Assembly: GCA_021797415.1 (NCBI GenBank)
Contig: JAJZZT010000240.1
Span: 1 to 28,799 of the forward strand
DNA length: 28,799 bases
Direction: 5' to 3'
DNA from: Bacillota bacterium
Lineage (GTDB): Bacteria > Bacillota > Bacilli > Alicyclobacillales > SLC66
The notes beneath the pieces are model-generated. The model worked only from the letters and a program-made list of their open reading frames with translations. It did no database searches and was not told the DNA's origin. Both the position numbers and the translations under genes were made by a program. Positions 1 to 8,318 of the stretch are shown here, one piece after another; position 1 is the stretch's first letter; each line of letters begins with the position of its first letter.

Positions 1-33
1 CTAGTTCTACGCAAGCTCTAGCGTACAGGTAAG

Positions 34-345
34 GTGATAGAATTGGAAATCCGGTGGCTCACTTTTGACTCGATCACATGCCCCTCAAGTGGCTCAAATC
101 TAGTTTATCGAATACACCAAAACTCCAATACGGGCGATGTGATTTTTCCTGTGGACGAGATTATCAGTTATGTTTCTTCTTTTATGACTCTGGAATCGGG
201 TGACGCGATTTTGACGGGAACGCCGGAAGGGGTCGTGTTGGGCTATCCAGAACAGCAGCGGACATGGCTGAAACCTGGTGACGAGGTTCGCGTCGAGATT
301 GACCGCGTGGGTGTATTGACGAACCGGTTAGTGAGCAGCGAGTGA
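34..345 (+). pseudogene. 3' remnant of a fumarylacetoacetate hydrolase (FAH) family gene
   Basis: The translation from about residue 29 matches the C-terminal end of FAH/2-hydroxyhepta-2,4-diene-1,7-dioate isomerase-type enzymes. It shows the family pattern N-S-N-T-x-D-(V/M)-I-F, then FMTLESGDAILTGTPEGV, and ends with the usual (K)PGDEVRVEI...G.L.NRLV. These enzymes hydrolyse or decarboxylate acylpyruvate-type acids in sugar-acid and aromatic catabolism. A TAG lies in frame at 19-21, just upstream, and the first 25 or so codons do not resemble the family, so the N-terminal two thirds (about 200 residues with the metal ligands) are missing. A GTG at 34 opens the frame but has no convincing ribosome site. 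It is followed by two other damaged sugar-acid genes, so I read it as a deletion remnant and not a functional gene. Confidence 0.8.
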
Positions 346-373
346 TCCTGGGAGAGCGAATCGGTGGCTTTCA

Positions 374-796
374 TTGGTCGATGTCATCTTGCTCGATACG
401 ATGTTTTGGGGCGGCGTCCGTTCCTGCGTCAAGGCGGCGGGTGTATGCGAGACGTTCCAGCTCGGGGTGGCCGTGCATTCCTCCGGGGAACTCGGCATCC
501 AACTGGCCACCATGCTTCATCTGGGCGCGGTTGTGCCCAATCTGTCCTTCGCGGCCGATGCGCACTATCATCATCTGCAGGACGATATTTTGAAAGGAGG
601 CAAATTGCCCTACGCGAATGGCGCCATTGCCGTGCCGAACGACCCCGGACTGGGTGTTGAGGTCGATCCGGACAAGGTCCGCGAATACGCTGAGCTGTAT
701 CGTGAGCTCGGCGGCTACCCGTATGACCGCGACCCTACCCGTCCCGAATGGTTCCCGCTGCTGTCCAACGAACGCCGGGCGGATCCAACGCGGTAG
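374..796 (+). pseudogene. 3' remnant of a glucarate dehydratase-like enolase-superfamily gene
   Basis: The 140 codons match the C-terminal third of mandelate racemase/glucarate dehydratase-type enzymes. Telling stretches are [37 protein letters not shown], the FAADAHYH segment and the closing GGYPYDRDP...RPEWFP. The N-terminal capping domain and most of the barrel, including the metal-binding carboxylates, are absent. Homology begins right at the TTG that opens the frame at 374, only 28 bases after the FAH remnant stops, so a deletion probably joined the two gene ends. The surviving part cannot be an active dehydratase. The stop at 794-796 is followed by a good ribosome site for the next gene, so the original operon order FAH, enolase, SMP-30 can still be read. 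Confidence 0.85.
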
Positions 797-827
797 TGCC
801 GGGAGACGGATGGAGGAGGAGAATGGC

Positions 828-1570
828 ATGTGCGAGTGTCCAAGTTGGAGAGGGAAACAAGCGGTTATCTCGGATGACCGGGTGAGCGTCTATTTCGACG
901 GAATCTTCTCCGAGCCGCGGCTCAATCACCCGGAGGGGATTGCGATTGATCAGGACGGATACATCTGGTGCGGTGGAGAGGCCGGGGAGATTTTTCGCAT
1001 TGATCCGGATGGCCGCAGCATGGAACAGGTCGCCTCAACCGGAGGTTTCACGCTGGGCGTGGCCCTTGACCACCAAGGGAACCTGTACAGTTGCGATCTG
1101 AAACTGTCGACTGTCTTCAAGCTGAACATGAAAACAGGAGAACTCCGAAAATTTGCGGACGGCGACGGATGGGGCGGAAAGATTCGGATTCCCAATACGC
1201 CCGTGGCGGACGTGGTGAACGGCTTTCTCTACGTCAGCGACAGTTTTTGCGCGGAGCAGGCTGGTCCCGGGATCTGGCGATTCGATTACAAAAGGACGGC
1301 GCGCCCGGCGTCAAGGAGAAGGTGATAGAGGTCCCCGCGCTGCCCGACGGGATCACTCTTGACGCGCAGGGCAGGATCTACATCAGTTGCTATGAGCCTT
1401 CCCTTCTGTACCATTTTTCTGACCGGGCGGGATTGGAGTTGCTCTACCACGATGTGATCGCGCATACGCTGTGGCACCCGACGAACTGTGCTTTCCGAGA
1501 CAGGGATTTATTTGTGTCCGATCTGGGGCGGTGGCATATAACAAGAATCGCTGACGTGTTGTCTGGATGA
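828..1570 (+). pseudogene. SMP-30/gluconolactonase/LRE family protein, frameshifted
   Basis: The start is ATG 828, seven bases after GGAGGAGGA at 812-820. The product is a six-bladed beta-propeller lactonase-like protein. It shows the strand repeats HPEGIAIDQDGYIWCGG, LGVALDHQGNLYSCD and, after the lesion, LPDGITLDAQGRIYIS and PTNCAF...LFVSDLGRWHI. The reading frame breaks at about 1282-1290. The first frame reads through WRFDYKRT to a stop at 1325, while the homologous continuation (QKDGAPGVKEKVIEV) is one base out of register. Restoring one T in the GATTACAA stretch would join the halves into about 248 residues, close to family length. It is likely a pseudogene, or else a single-base sequencing error in a T run. 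Family members hydrolyse sugar lactones, which fits the two upstream remnants. Confidence 0.85.
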
Positions 1571-1625
1571 GATGTCGCGGCGGGCAAACTTCCACGGACA
1601 TAATTTAAAATTACAGATGAGACAC

Positions 1626-1654
1626 TTGACATTTATAATCTAGCATTATATTTT
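1626..1654 (+). promoter_or_regulatory. Sigma-A promoter with overlapping inverted repeat, upstream of the GntR gene
   Basis: A perfect -35 box TTGACA sits at 1626-1631. Possible -10 boxes are TATATT at 1647-1652 (15-base spacer) and TATTTT at 1649-1654 (17-base spacer). A perfect inverted repeat, TATAAT-ctagc-ATTATA at 1634-1650, fills the spacer. A repressor bound there would block RNA polymerase, so autoregulation by the GntR-family product encoded 47 bases downstream is a reasonable inference. Confidence 0.65.
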
Positions 1655-1696
1655 AAAAATAAGGGTAATTAAGAAATCCGAAGGAGGACGCAACAC

Positions 1697-2371
1697 GTGC
1701 ATGTGGCACAGGTGAAGCACACTCTCGTCAGCGACGATGTGTATCGGAGACTGCGCGACGCCGTTTTCAGTGGAGAGCTGGCTGCAGGTCAGCGACTTGA
1801 CATCAAACGTCTGGCGGAAGAGTTTGGGGTCAGTAACCACCCAGTCAACGAAGCTCTCAATCGATTGGCGCTGGAGGGCCTTGTGATAGTCAAGCAGCGA
1901 AGCGGAACCTTCATCCGTACGCTAACACTTCCAGATATTCACCATATTTTAGATGCCCGCTTAATGATCGAAGTGTTTGCTGTGTCTTCCATCACGGATG
2001 TCAACCCTGACTTATTGGCTGTGCTCGCGGAAAAAGGGGAAGCATTGAACAGGACGGCCAACGAGAAGCCATTTCTTTTCGGAGTGTACAACGAAGCGGA
2101 TATCGGGTTTCATGAGACGTTGGTAGAGTTGAGCGATAATCCGGAACTACTGCGTTTGTACCGTTCCCTTCACTCCCATTACGTGACTGCCCGCGCTTAC
2201 TTTGTTACGGCTTTGGAAAAGACGATCGCCAACGAGAGCGACCACCACCAAATCTATCAGGCCATCGCTAGCCGGGATTATGGACGAGCGCGCAGTCTGG
2301 TTTTGCGTCACATCACCGATGCGAAGGAAGGGATTCTCGAGATGGTGCGAAACGGAGGGATGCGGTTATGA
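1697..2371 (+). CDS. GntR-family transcriptional regulator (FCD-type)
   Basis: This is a 224-residue DNA-binding regulator. Residues about 10-75 form the winged helix (VYRRLRDAVFSGELAAGQRLD, the recognition region EEFGVSNHPVNEALNRL, then the wing VKQRSGTFIR). Residues about 85-215 are a helical FCD effector domain with the usual D-x3-(R/M) start (DARLMIE) and conserved histidines (GFHETLVEL, HSHYVTARAY, LRHI). FCD regulators normally sense sugar acids or other organic acids, which suits the damaged sugar-acid genes upstream. GTG 1697 is preceded by AAGGAGGA at 1681-1688. The gene has its own promoter with an operator-like repeat. Its stop overlaps an ATG (ATGA, 2368-2371) that opens a stub of only nine codons, so a downstream, translationally coupled partner seems to have been deleted. 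Confidence 0.9.
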   Translation: MHVAQVKHTLVSDDVYRRLRDAVFSGELAAGQRLDIKRLAEEFGVSNHPVNEALNRLALEGLVIVKQRSGTFIRTLTLPDIHHILDARLMIEVFAVSSITDVNPDLLAVLAEKGEALNRTANEKPFLFGVYNEADIGFHETLVELSDNPELLRLYRSLHSHYVTARAYFVTALEKTIANESDHHQIYQAIASRDYGRARSLVLRHITDAKEGILEMVRNGGMRL

Positions 2372-2397
2372 AAATCGCAGCCGTTTCTGGAGGTTAG
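2368..2397 (+). pseudogene. Nine-codon 5' stub of a lost gene coupled to the GntR regulator
   Basis: ATG 2368 overlaps the regulator's stop in ATGA and reads MKIAAVSGG before TAG at 2395. The overlap, with GGAGGGATG just upstream, is a typical coupled start. Nine codons are too few to identify the family. I interpret it as the 5' end of a deleted catabolic gene, by analogy with the Gfo/Idh/MocA stub at 5647. Confidence 0.4.
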
Positions 2398-2689
2398 AAG
2401 TGACGATCTCTGGCGGAGGCCATCAATAGCTGACTGTACGGTCGGCGTACGGGGTAGTATGTGACTGCGCTTACTTCTGGGGGAGGGCTCAGTATGCTGT
2501 GAGGGAGGTGAGCTGGGAGCAAGATGCAGGACGGAACCGTAAATCACAACGCCAGACATTGCTGAGGGGTTAGCCCGCACGTGGTCGCGGAAAGAAAGCG
2601 CATTCACTATGCAGCAGAGTCAACGATATTTAGGTCTTAAGGAATTTAATTGGAATATTGGATGATACGATGAGGAGGAGAAATCGAGG
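2398..2689. other. Gap without a clear gene, between the regulator and the GH38 gene
   Basis: These 292 bases carry no ORF I can identify. A GTG at 2508 behind GAGGGAGG opens 21 codons (MSWEQDAGRNRKSQRQTLLRG) and may be another 5' stub. The stretch 2635-2670 is A/T-rich and precedes the strong GAGGAGGAG ribosome site of the next gene, so the promoter of that gene may lie there, but I see no clear -35/-10 pair. Confidence 0.35.
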
Positions 2690-5581
2690 ATGATCTTTTT
2701 GCAGGTCGTGCCAACGCCACTTGTGAAACGGGACTCCGATGCGCCCATGAGACAGATTGATGTTCACGTGCAAATCTCGGAGACCGTGGAATCGGCTGCG
2801 ATTGTGCTGAACGATGGACGTGAACCGATCAGGCTTGATGTGGGAACACTGAGTCCGGGCGCCCATTCCTTTTCGGTCGACATTCCGGAGGTGCATGCGG
2901 CAACCGTCCTGCGCGCGGACCTCATGGCGCATGACGAGTGTCTGTGCACAGAGGAGGTTGCACTCTCACCGGCCAAACCATGGACCGTCTATCTGCTGCA
3001 CCAGTCGCATTTCGACATCGGCTACACGGACCTCCAGCGTGAGATCTATACCTTGCAACAGCGCAATCTGGATCAAGTGCTCGAATACATCGAAGACACG
3101 CGCGAGGAACGGGAGGACGACCAGTTTCGCTGGACGGTCGAGTGCACTTTTCCCCTATTGCAGTACTTCGAAAACCGGCCCGCCGCGAGAGTGAACCGGT
3201 TCATCCAGAGGGTGCAAGAAGGCAAGATCGAGGTCGCCGCCGGTCTGTTCAACCTGCACGGGGAGTTTTGCTCGACAGAAGAATTGGTCCGGTCGTTTTA
3301 TCCGGTGGCCGCCCTGCGCAAGCTGGGCATCGCCGTTCGTACGGCGATTCAGACCGATATTCCCGGAGCCCCCGCTATCCTGCCACGCATCCTGAACAAC
3401 ATCGGCGTCCGCTATCTGGCCATGGCCCCCAACAATCACCGGGCGCCCTTCCATAAACTCAGGGGAGATCGACTCCCGCGTCCGTTCTACTGGTCTTCAG
3501 GTTACGGGGATCGCGTGCTGACGTGGTTCACGGACTTGATGCATAACTATCAAGAGGGGAATATCCTCGGATTTCTGCAGTCGGTGGATGTCGTGGAGGA
3601 GCGGCTCCCGGCGCGTCTGCTGCAACTCGAACAGGACGGGTTTGCGTATGACGTTCTGGGGTTGCGCATTCAGGGGAGCTACTCCGACAACGGGCTTCCC
3701 AACCTGCGGATCGCCGAAGTGGTCAAAGAATGGAATGCCCAATACCGGTCGCCCACCATCCGCAACGCCACATTCGGCGAGTGGATGGCGCTGCTGGAGG
3801 CTCGGTATGGCGGGCAGGTTCCCGTGGTGACGGGGGAATGGCCGGATTGGTGGGCGGACGGGGTCGGTTCCGCCGCGAGGGAACTGGCGATGATCCGCCG
3901 GACGCAGGATCAAGCGTTACATGCCCAGACCATGCACGCGCTGGTGACGACGGGGACAAGCGATGCGTATCCCGCGCGCAGGATCGACCGGGTGTGGCAG
4001 AACATCCTGTTGTCCGACGAACACACCTGGGGTGCGGCAAGACCTACGGAGAACCGACTGCGTGGTCCGGCTTCGGGAGAACTGCAATGGGGTGTCAAGA
4101 AGTCGTTTTTCTATATGGCCGATCTGGAAGCAAACGAACTGGAGGAGGCGTCCAGCCAGCACGTGGGCGTGCGCGCCGCGCGGTACGGAGAGACGACGGT
4201 GGTCGTCATCAACAGTTTGTCCCGCAGGCGCACGGATGTGGTCAGGGTTGCTCTCAATGAGGTGCGCCGCTACCTGCCGGGCAGCACGAATTGGATCCTC
4301 ACGGATGCAGTGACCGAGTGGCCCGTCGCGTATCAAGTGGTGCGCGATGATGTCACGGGCCAGGAGGAGATCGTGTTCATCGCGTCGGATGTTCCGGCCA
4401 TGGGGTACCGTACCTTTCGCATCGAGTCTGCGCAAGGGAGCCCGCAGGCAACAGAGTGTACGCAGGTCGAGAGAAGGGTCTGGAATCCCAAGCTGGACAA
4501 CGCCTTCTTCACGGTGGAGGTCTGCCCGACGAGCGGTGCGCTGCTGCGCGTGTACGACAAACAGCGCGGGCGCGAACTCGTGGCGCGCGATCACCGGCCC
4601 GGATTGAATCAATTGGTCTACCAGGCGATCGAGAGCCGTCATGGCTATTTTATCGACCAAGCCGTCACCGGGCAGTCCACAGACGCGGGAGCCCATGTGC
4701 AAAAGGTCGAAAAGGGGCCTGTGTTGGATCGGCTGGTGGTGACCGCCCAATGCGGCGAACTCCGGGTTCACAAGGACGTACGCATCTATCACGCGCTGGA
4801 TCGGATCGACGTGACGGATCGGGTCGACAAGCCGCACGTGGAGACCAAAGAGGCGCTGTACCTGGCGCTTCCGTTTGACGTGGAGGGCGGTAGGGTCAGG
4901 ATCGAGACGGCAGGCGGCTGGATCACTCCGGGCATCGACGTCGTGCCCGGTTCCTGCACGGACTGGTTTGTCGCGCGAAAGTACGTGGATGTGTCCAATG
5001 ACGATTGGGGGGTCACGGTTGCCCTGGTCGATACGCCCATGATCGCATGGGGCGATATCCGGCAGCCGTCGGTGCGCGATCATGCCGGAGATACCTGCCA
5101 CGATCTGTACGTCTATGTACAGAACAACCTGTGGTCCACCAACTTCCCCCATGCCCAGGGAGGAGAACTGGCGCTCTCCTACAGCATATCCGTACATGGC
5201 GCCCCCTTTGATCCGGTCTTTGCCGAGACTTGCGGCGCACAGACGCTCACTCCGCTGCGTGCGGTTGTCGTGGGCGAACATGGGGGCGTTATGGAGGGAC
5301 AGGCAAGTGCCGCGCAGTTATCCTGGATGGAGGTGTCTGGTGACGATTCGATCATCGTTTCCGCGGTATCAAGAAGTGAGCAGGCCTTGGTGTTCCGCGC
5401 GGAGGAAATTGCCGGCCGGCGAGGCACGGCCACAGTAAGATTTCCGCAATGGCAGATGGAAGCTGTCAGCGAGACCAACCTGATTGAGGAAGAACTTCGG
5501 GACATCGTAGTGGATGGGATGGGAATCGAGATCGAGTTACGCCCGAAGGAGGTCCGGACATTTAAGGTGGTACTGCACTGA
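2690..5581 (+). CDS. Glycoside hydrolase family 38 (alpha-mannosidase-like)
   Basis: This is a 963-residue cytoplasmic enzyme without a signal peptide. After about 95 residues of beta-sandwich-like leader, the GH38 catalytic domain opens with HQSHFDIGYTD (residues 104-114; H107 and D109 match the zinc-binding His-x-Asp pair). Asp223, in QTDIPGAPAILPRIL, lies where family members carry the catalytic nucleophile. Residues about 300-480 would be the helical middle domain (WPDWWADGVGSA...), and the rest the large C-terminal beta domain. The GH38 sequence form here (HFDIGYTD) is of a divergent subgroup, so the sugar specificity cannot be read. ATG 2690 follows GAGGAGGAG with good spacing. With the solute-binding protein downstream, the gene suggests uptake and cleavage of an oligosaccharide. 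Confidence 0.85.
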   Translation: MIFLQVVPTPLVKRDSDAPMRQIDVHVQISETVESAAIVLNDGREPIRLDVGTLSPGAHSFSVDIPEVHAATVLRADLMAHDECLCTEEVALSPAKPWTVYLLHQSHFDIGYTDLQREIYTLQQRNLDQVLEYIEDTREEREDDQFRWTVECTFPLLQYFENRPAARVNRFIQRVQEGKIEVAAGLFNLHGEFCSTEELVRSFYPVAALRKLGIAVRTAIQTDIPGAPAILPRILNNIGVRYLAMAPNNHRAPFHKLRGDRLPRPFYWSSGYGDRVLTWFTDLMHNYQEGNILGFLQSVDVVEERLPARLLQLEQDGFAYDVLGLRIQGSYSDNGLPNLRIAEVVKEWNAQYRSPTIRNATFGEWMALLEARYGGQVPVVTGEWPDWWADGVGSAARELAMIRRTQDQALHAQTMHALVTTGTSDAYPARRIDRVWQNILLSDEHTWGAARPTENRLRGPASGELQWGVKKSFFYMADLEANELEEASSQHVGVRAARYGETTVVVINSLSRRRTDVVRVALNEVRRYLPGSTNWILTDAVTEWPVAYQVVRDDVTGQEEIVFIASDVPAMGYRTFRIESAQGSPQATECTQVERRVWNPKLDNAFFTVEVCPTSGALLRVYDKQRGRELVARDHRPGLNQLVYQAIESRHGYFIDQAVTGQSTDAGAHVQKVEKGPVLDRLVVTAQCGELRVHKDVRIYHALDRIDVTDRVDKPHVETKEALYLALPFDVEGGRVRIETAGGWITPGIDVVPGSCTDWFVARKYVDVSNDDWGVTVALVDTPMIAWGDIRQPSVRDHAGDTCHDLYVYVQNNLWSTNFPHAQGGELALSYSISVHGAPFDPVFAETCGAQTLTPLRAVVVGEHGGVMEGQASAAQLSWMEVSGDDSIIVSAVSRSEQALVFRAEEIAGRRGTATVRFPQWQMEAVSETNLIEEELRDIVVDGMGIEIELRPKEVRTFKVVLH

Positions 5582-5646
5582 AATCCTCGAGCCTGTTCAT
5601 CCGAACCAGAGGGTGCTTGACCATCAGGAATAGGAGATGTTTGCCT

Positions 5647-5688
5647 GTGAGTTATCGTGTCGGAATTATCGGAACTGGTCCGAGGTAG
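5647..5688 (+). pseudogene. 13-codon 5' stub of a Gfo/Idh/MocA-family oxidoreductase
   Basis: GTG 5647, behind AGGAG at 5632-5636, reads VSYRVGIIGTGPR and then TAG at 5686. That is the canonical first strand and glycine-rich nucleotide-binding loop (G-I-I-G-T-G) of NAD(P)-dependent Gfo/Idh/MocA sugar dehydrogenases, cut off straight after the loop. The next 140 bases show no continuation of the family in any frame, so nearly all of the gene has been deleted. It once formed part of the sugar operon between the GH38 enzyme and the solute-binding protein. Confidence 0.65.
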
Positions 5689-5837
5689 AAAGCGGATTCT
5701 TACGTGTCTTTATGGTAGGGAAGGGGGTGGTGTGCGGACGACTGCTTGCCTGAAGGAGAGGATCAGCAAGACACCGTCAAGATTCCACATCATTGCAGAT
5801 TTCGGAGACAAATCATCTCAAGGGGAGGATGAAAAAT

Positions 5838-7730
5838 ATGCATTTGAAACGGAATCGGCTCACAAAGCCGCTCGCGGTGATCGCCAGTATGGGACTGCTC
5901 CTGGCCGGGTCCAGCGGGGGAAGCGCCTTGGCCGCCAGCGGTGCGGTCGTGGCGTCAGGTACGATCACAACCCAAGCACCCACCGGGTATAATCCCGCAG
6001 CGGATTGGAATCCGTTTTCGCCCGGCTCGACAGTGATGACGGCGGTTGGGGTCATCGCGTTTTCACCGCTGGCCATCATTTCCAATTCGAACCGAGATCT
6101 TGGCAATTACTACTACGGGCAACTGGCGACTTCCTGGGGATATACGAATAACTATCACCAGTTTGTGGTCCATCTGCGGCCCAACCTCAAGTGGAACAAC
6201 GGGAAGGCGCTGACCAGCAACGACGTGTTGGTGACCTGGGAGATTTACGGGTTGGAAGGAGTTTGGAATGCACTCGGCATCACCAGTGTCACCACGCAGG
6301 ACAAGACGACGGTCGTGTTTCACATCAGCCCAAACGCATTGTACTCGGCCGCTCGTGAACAGAGCATCTTGACTGCGGTAATCGCTCCGGCCCCCTTATA
6401 CCAGAGGTTTCTGCCGAGTCCGCAGGAGTTTCAGCAGATCATCCAGAACCTTGCCCATCCCTTGCCTCCCAACGCCAGCAAGGCGGCGACGGCGCAGACG
6501 ACCCAGATCAGCACGCTCGACACCAATCTGGTCAAGGCCTTGCAGGCGTACAATCCAGGTCAGAGCGGACTCGTGACGGCCGGGCCGTATGAAGTGACCG
6601 GATTCTCGCCGAGCGAGGTGGATCTCAAGAAGAACCCCTACAACTGGGCCGCGGCCAACGTGCACGTACAAAATGTCGTGCTGCGCAATCACACCAGTGC
6701 GACGACCATTCAGAATGGATTGGTGTCCGGTGCCTTTGACGTGGCGGGCTTCCAGCCGACCATTCCTCTCTACAATGCGATCATGAGCCGCAACAAACCT
6801 TACATGCATTTCAGCAGACCGAATGGCTTTCTTACGCTGCAGGGGTCCTTCTTTTCCGGTCGGGCGTATCCCTTTAACCTGCTCCAAGTGCGCCAAGCGT
6901 TCGCGTATCTCTTGAACCGCAAGACGATCAACACCATCGCCGATCCCGTGGCAGGCACTCCGGTGGCGATTCCGGCCGGTGTTCCAGACAGTGTGCTGAA
7001 GGCGTATCTCACGCCGGCCCAGATCAAGACGCTGAACCCGTACAACTACAGTCCGGCCAAAGCGGCACAGCTTCTGCGCTCCGCCCACTTTACGCAGAAA
7101 GGCGGCAAGTGGTACCTGCCAAACGGCAGGCCGTTCACGGTGACGGTGAACAGCGCGGCCGGGCTGGACAGTTGGGATCTTCAGGCCAGCGCGGTGGCGA
7201 GCCAGTTGACGCAGTTCGGCATTCCGTCCAAGGTTCAACTCTGGCCCGTCACCTCCTTTGCCGCCAATCTGTTTGCCGGGAATTACACGGTGTTTGAGGG
7301 ATTCAACTTCTTCTGGCCGTACCAGATATGGAATTCGTTTTCTGCCATGTTTCAAGGGTTCGGCAGCGACCTCTCCTATTCCGCGACCGGTCAGCCCATC
7401 ATCACCGCCGGTCATCCCGGGATGAGCATCCCGTGGAAGGCGTCTGTGCCGGGCGTCGGCACGATCAACCCGATCCGGCTCTCGTGGGAGTTCAGTCATA
7501 CACCGAGCGTCGCTAAACAAAAGCAGATCGCATACGAATTGATCAAGTTCATGAACTACAACGCGTGGCCCGGGTCGATCCTGGCACAGGATCAGACCGT
7601 CTTTTACTCGACCAAGCGGTTTACCGACTGGCCCACTCATCGTTCGATGTGGACGTTATGCAGTGGAAGTGGCATCGTGTTGATCGCTGTGGCTGAAGAA
7701 TACGGGTATATCCGACCGGTGCAGGGGTAA
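5838..7730 (+). CDS. ABC transporter solute-binding protein, family 5 (peptide/oligosaccharide type)
   Basis: This is a secreted substrate-binding protein of about 630 residues. ATG 5838 is chosen because it lies nine bases after AAGGGGAGG (5820-5828); the in-frame ATG at 5829 abuts that site. The N-terminus has a signal peptide (basic KRNR...K, hydrophobic LAVIASMGLLLAG, then ALAASG). No lipobox cysteine is visible, which is unusual for a Gram-positive binding protein. The mature part has family-5 signatures: WNPFSPGS, YYGQLATSWGY...HFVVHLRPNLKWNNGKALTSNDVLVTWEI near the start, GPYEVTGFSPSEVDLKKNPYNW in the middle, and a second lobe starting RQAFAYLLNRK. Permease and ATPase genes would be expected to follow, but an IS remnant does. 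The C-terminus looks complete. Confidence 0.88.
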   Translation: MHLKRNRLTKPLAVIASMGLLLAGSSGGSALAASGAVVASGTITTQAPTGYNPAADWNPFSPGSTVMTAVGVIAFSPLAIISNSNRDLGNYYYGQLATSWGYTNNYHQFVVHLRPNLKWNNGKALTSNDVLVTWEIYGLEGVWNALGITSVTTQDKTTVVFHISPNALYSAAREQSILTAVIAPAPLYQRFLPSPQEFQQIIQNLAHPLPPNASKAATAQTTQISTLDTNLVKALQAYNPGQSGLVTAGPYEVTGFSPSEVDLKKNPYNWAAANVHVQNVVLRNHTSATTIQNGLVSGAFDVAGFQPTIPLYNAIMSRNKPYMHFSRPNGFLTLQGSFFSGRAYPFNLLQVRQAFAYLLNRKTINTIADPVAGTPVAIPAGVPDSVLKAYLTPAQIKTLNPYNYSPAKAAQLLRSAHFTQKGGKWYLPNGRPFTVTVNSAAGLDSWDLQASAVASQLTQFGIPSKVQLWPVTSFAANLFAGNYTVFEGFNFFWPYQIWNSFSAMFQGFGSDLSYSATGQPIITAGHPGMSIPWKASVPGVGTINPIRLSWEFSHTPSVAKQKQIAYELIKFMNYNAWPGSILAQDQTVFYSTKRFTDWPTHRSMWTLCSGSGIVLIAVAEEYGYIRPVQG

Positions 7731-7761
7731 AGAAGGCGCTCTCATCCCCGCCCCTTCAAGG

Positions 7762-7780
7762 CTGATCATTACCCATAAGT
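7762..7780. repeat. IS50/Tn5-like terminal inverted repeat
   Basis: The 19-mer CTGATCATTACCCATAAGT matches the Tn5 outside end (CTGACTCTTATACACAAGT) at 13 of 19 positions. It lies at the 3' end of the transposase remnant, whose stop codon falls inside it. This fixes the left boundary of the former insertion sequence; no matching right end is visible. Confidence 0.6.
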
Positions 7781-8140
7781 ATTGGGTGGGTGAAGGAGTT
7801 CCCACATAGCCGTTAGATCTTGAAGTCGTCGGAAGCCTCGCCAGAGTACCTTCAGACCCGGATGGCCATCTCGTTTGCGTCCGAGAAAGCCACCGAGTTT
7901 GGCAATCCACAATAGGGCGGTTTGCATATCCGGCGGGCGGTCGGGCAGAGCGGTGGTCTTGTGCGTGGCGGCATAGAGAGCTTGCCATTCGCTGTCGCTC
8001 AGGGCCATCGTGCAGGGCGCCTCTGGCGTTTTCCTTGCCTGATAAGTCAGCCCAAGCAGACGCGAGGCCCACAATACTGTATACCGAGAGCCCGCATGAG
8101 CCGTTCCTACGGTGGCCCGGAACACGGGAGCTTTGCACAC
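7769..8140 (-). pseudogene. IS4-family (IS50/Tn5-like) transposase, C-terminal remnant
   Basis: The minus-strand frame encodes the C-terminal dimerisation region of Tn5-type transposases. It shows LTYQAR...PEAPC, then LSDSEWQALYAATHKTT, the DRPPDMQTALLWIAKLGGFLGRKRDGHPG stretch, and WRGFRRLQDLTAMWEL before the stop. The catalytic DDE core (about 350 residues upstream) is absent, so the protein is inactive. Homology fades above about 8100, and the conjugation-type module starts just beyond. The remnant therefore marks the junction between the catabolic locus and the mobile-element genes. Confidence 0.85.
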
Positions 8141-8171
8141 CCATGGATTCGTTCATTCACTCCTCGGTCCG

Positions 8172-8258
8172 ATGAGTATCCAGCAGTGGTACGAATTCAT
8201 TCCTCTGCACGAGTTGCGCCACGTGGCGCGAATTATGGAAATGAAAGCGGCACCGTAG
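8172..8258 (+). other. Possible 3' remnant of a gene upstream of the VirB4 gene
   Basis: An open frame ends in MSIQQWYEFIPLHELRHVARIMEMKAAP and stops at TAG 8256. It is open upstream to about 8140, where the IS remnant begins, and has no ribosome site. It may be the C-terminus of a conjugation gene cut by the rearrangement. I do not recognise the family. Confidence 0.25.
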
Positions 8259-8275
8259 GAAGCCGATCACGCAAG

Positions 8276-8318
8276 TTTTGTCCCCCGCCCCGCCTTTGTA
8301 TAGAAAGGCGGGATTTTT
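8276..8318 (+). promoter_or_regulatory. Recurrent leader element, copy A (virB4-like gene)
   Basis: TTTTG-TCCCCC (8276-8286) is followed by a perfect 9-bp stem, CCCGCCTTT (8289-8297) with AAAGGCGGG (8304-8312) around a 6-base loop. ATTTTT comes next and then the GTG start at 8319. The ribosome-site bases AGGCGGG lie in the 3' arm. As hairpin plus U-run it also resembles an intrinsic terminator sitting directly on a start codon. Confidence 0.6.

Noticed and set aside
3917..5281. Long minus-strand open frame (454 codons) opposite the GH38 gene
   Set aside because: It is antisense to a clear GH38 gene, has no ribosome site or recognisable domain, and is explained by the coding bias of the plus strand.
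6396..7640. Long minus-strand open frame (414 codons) opposite the solute-binding protein gene
   Set aside because: Arg/His-rich translation without domains; a shadow of the plus-strand gene.
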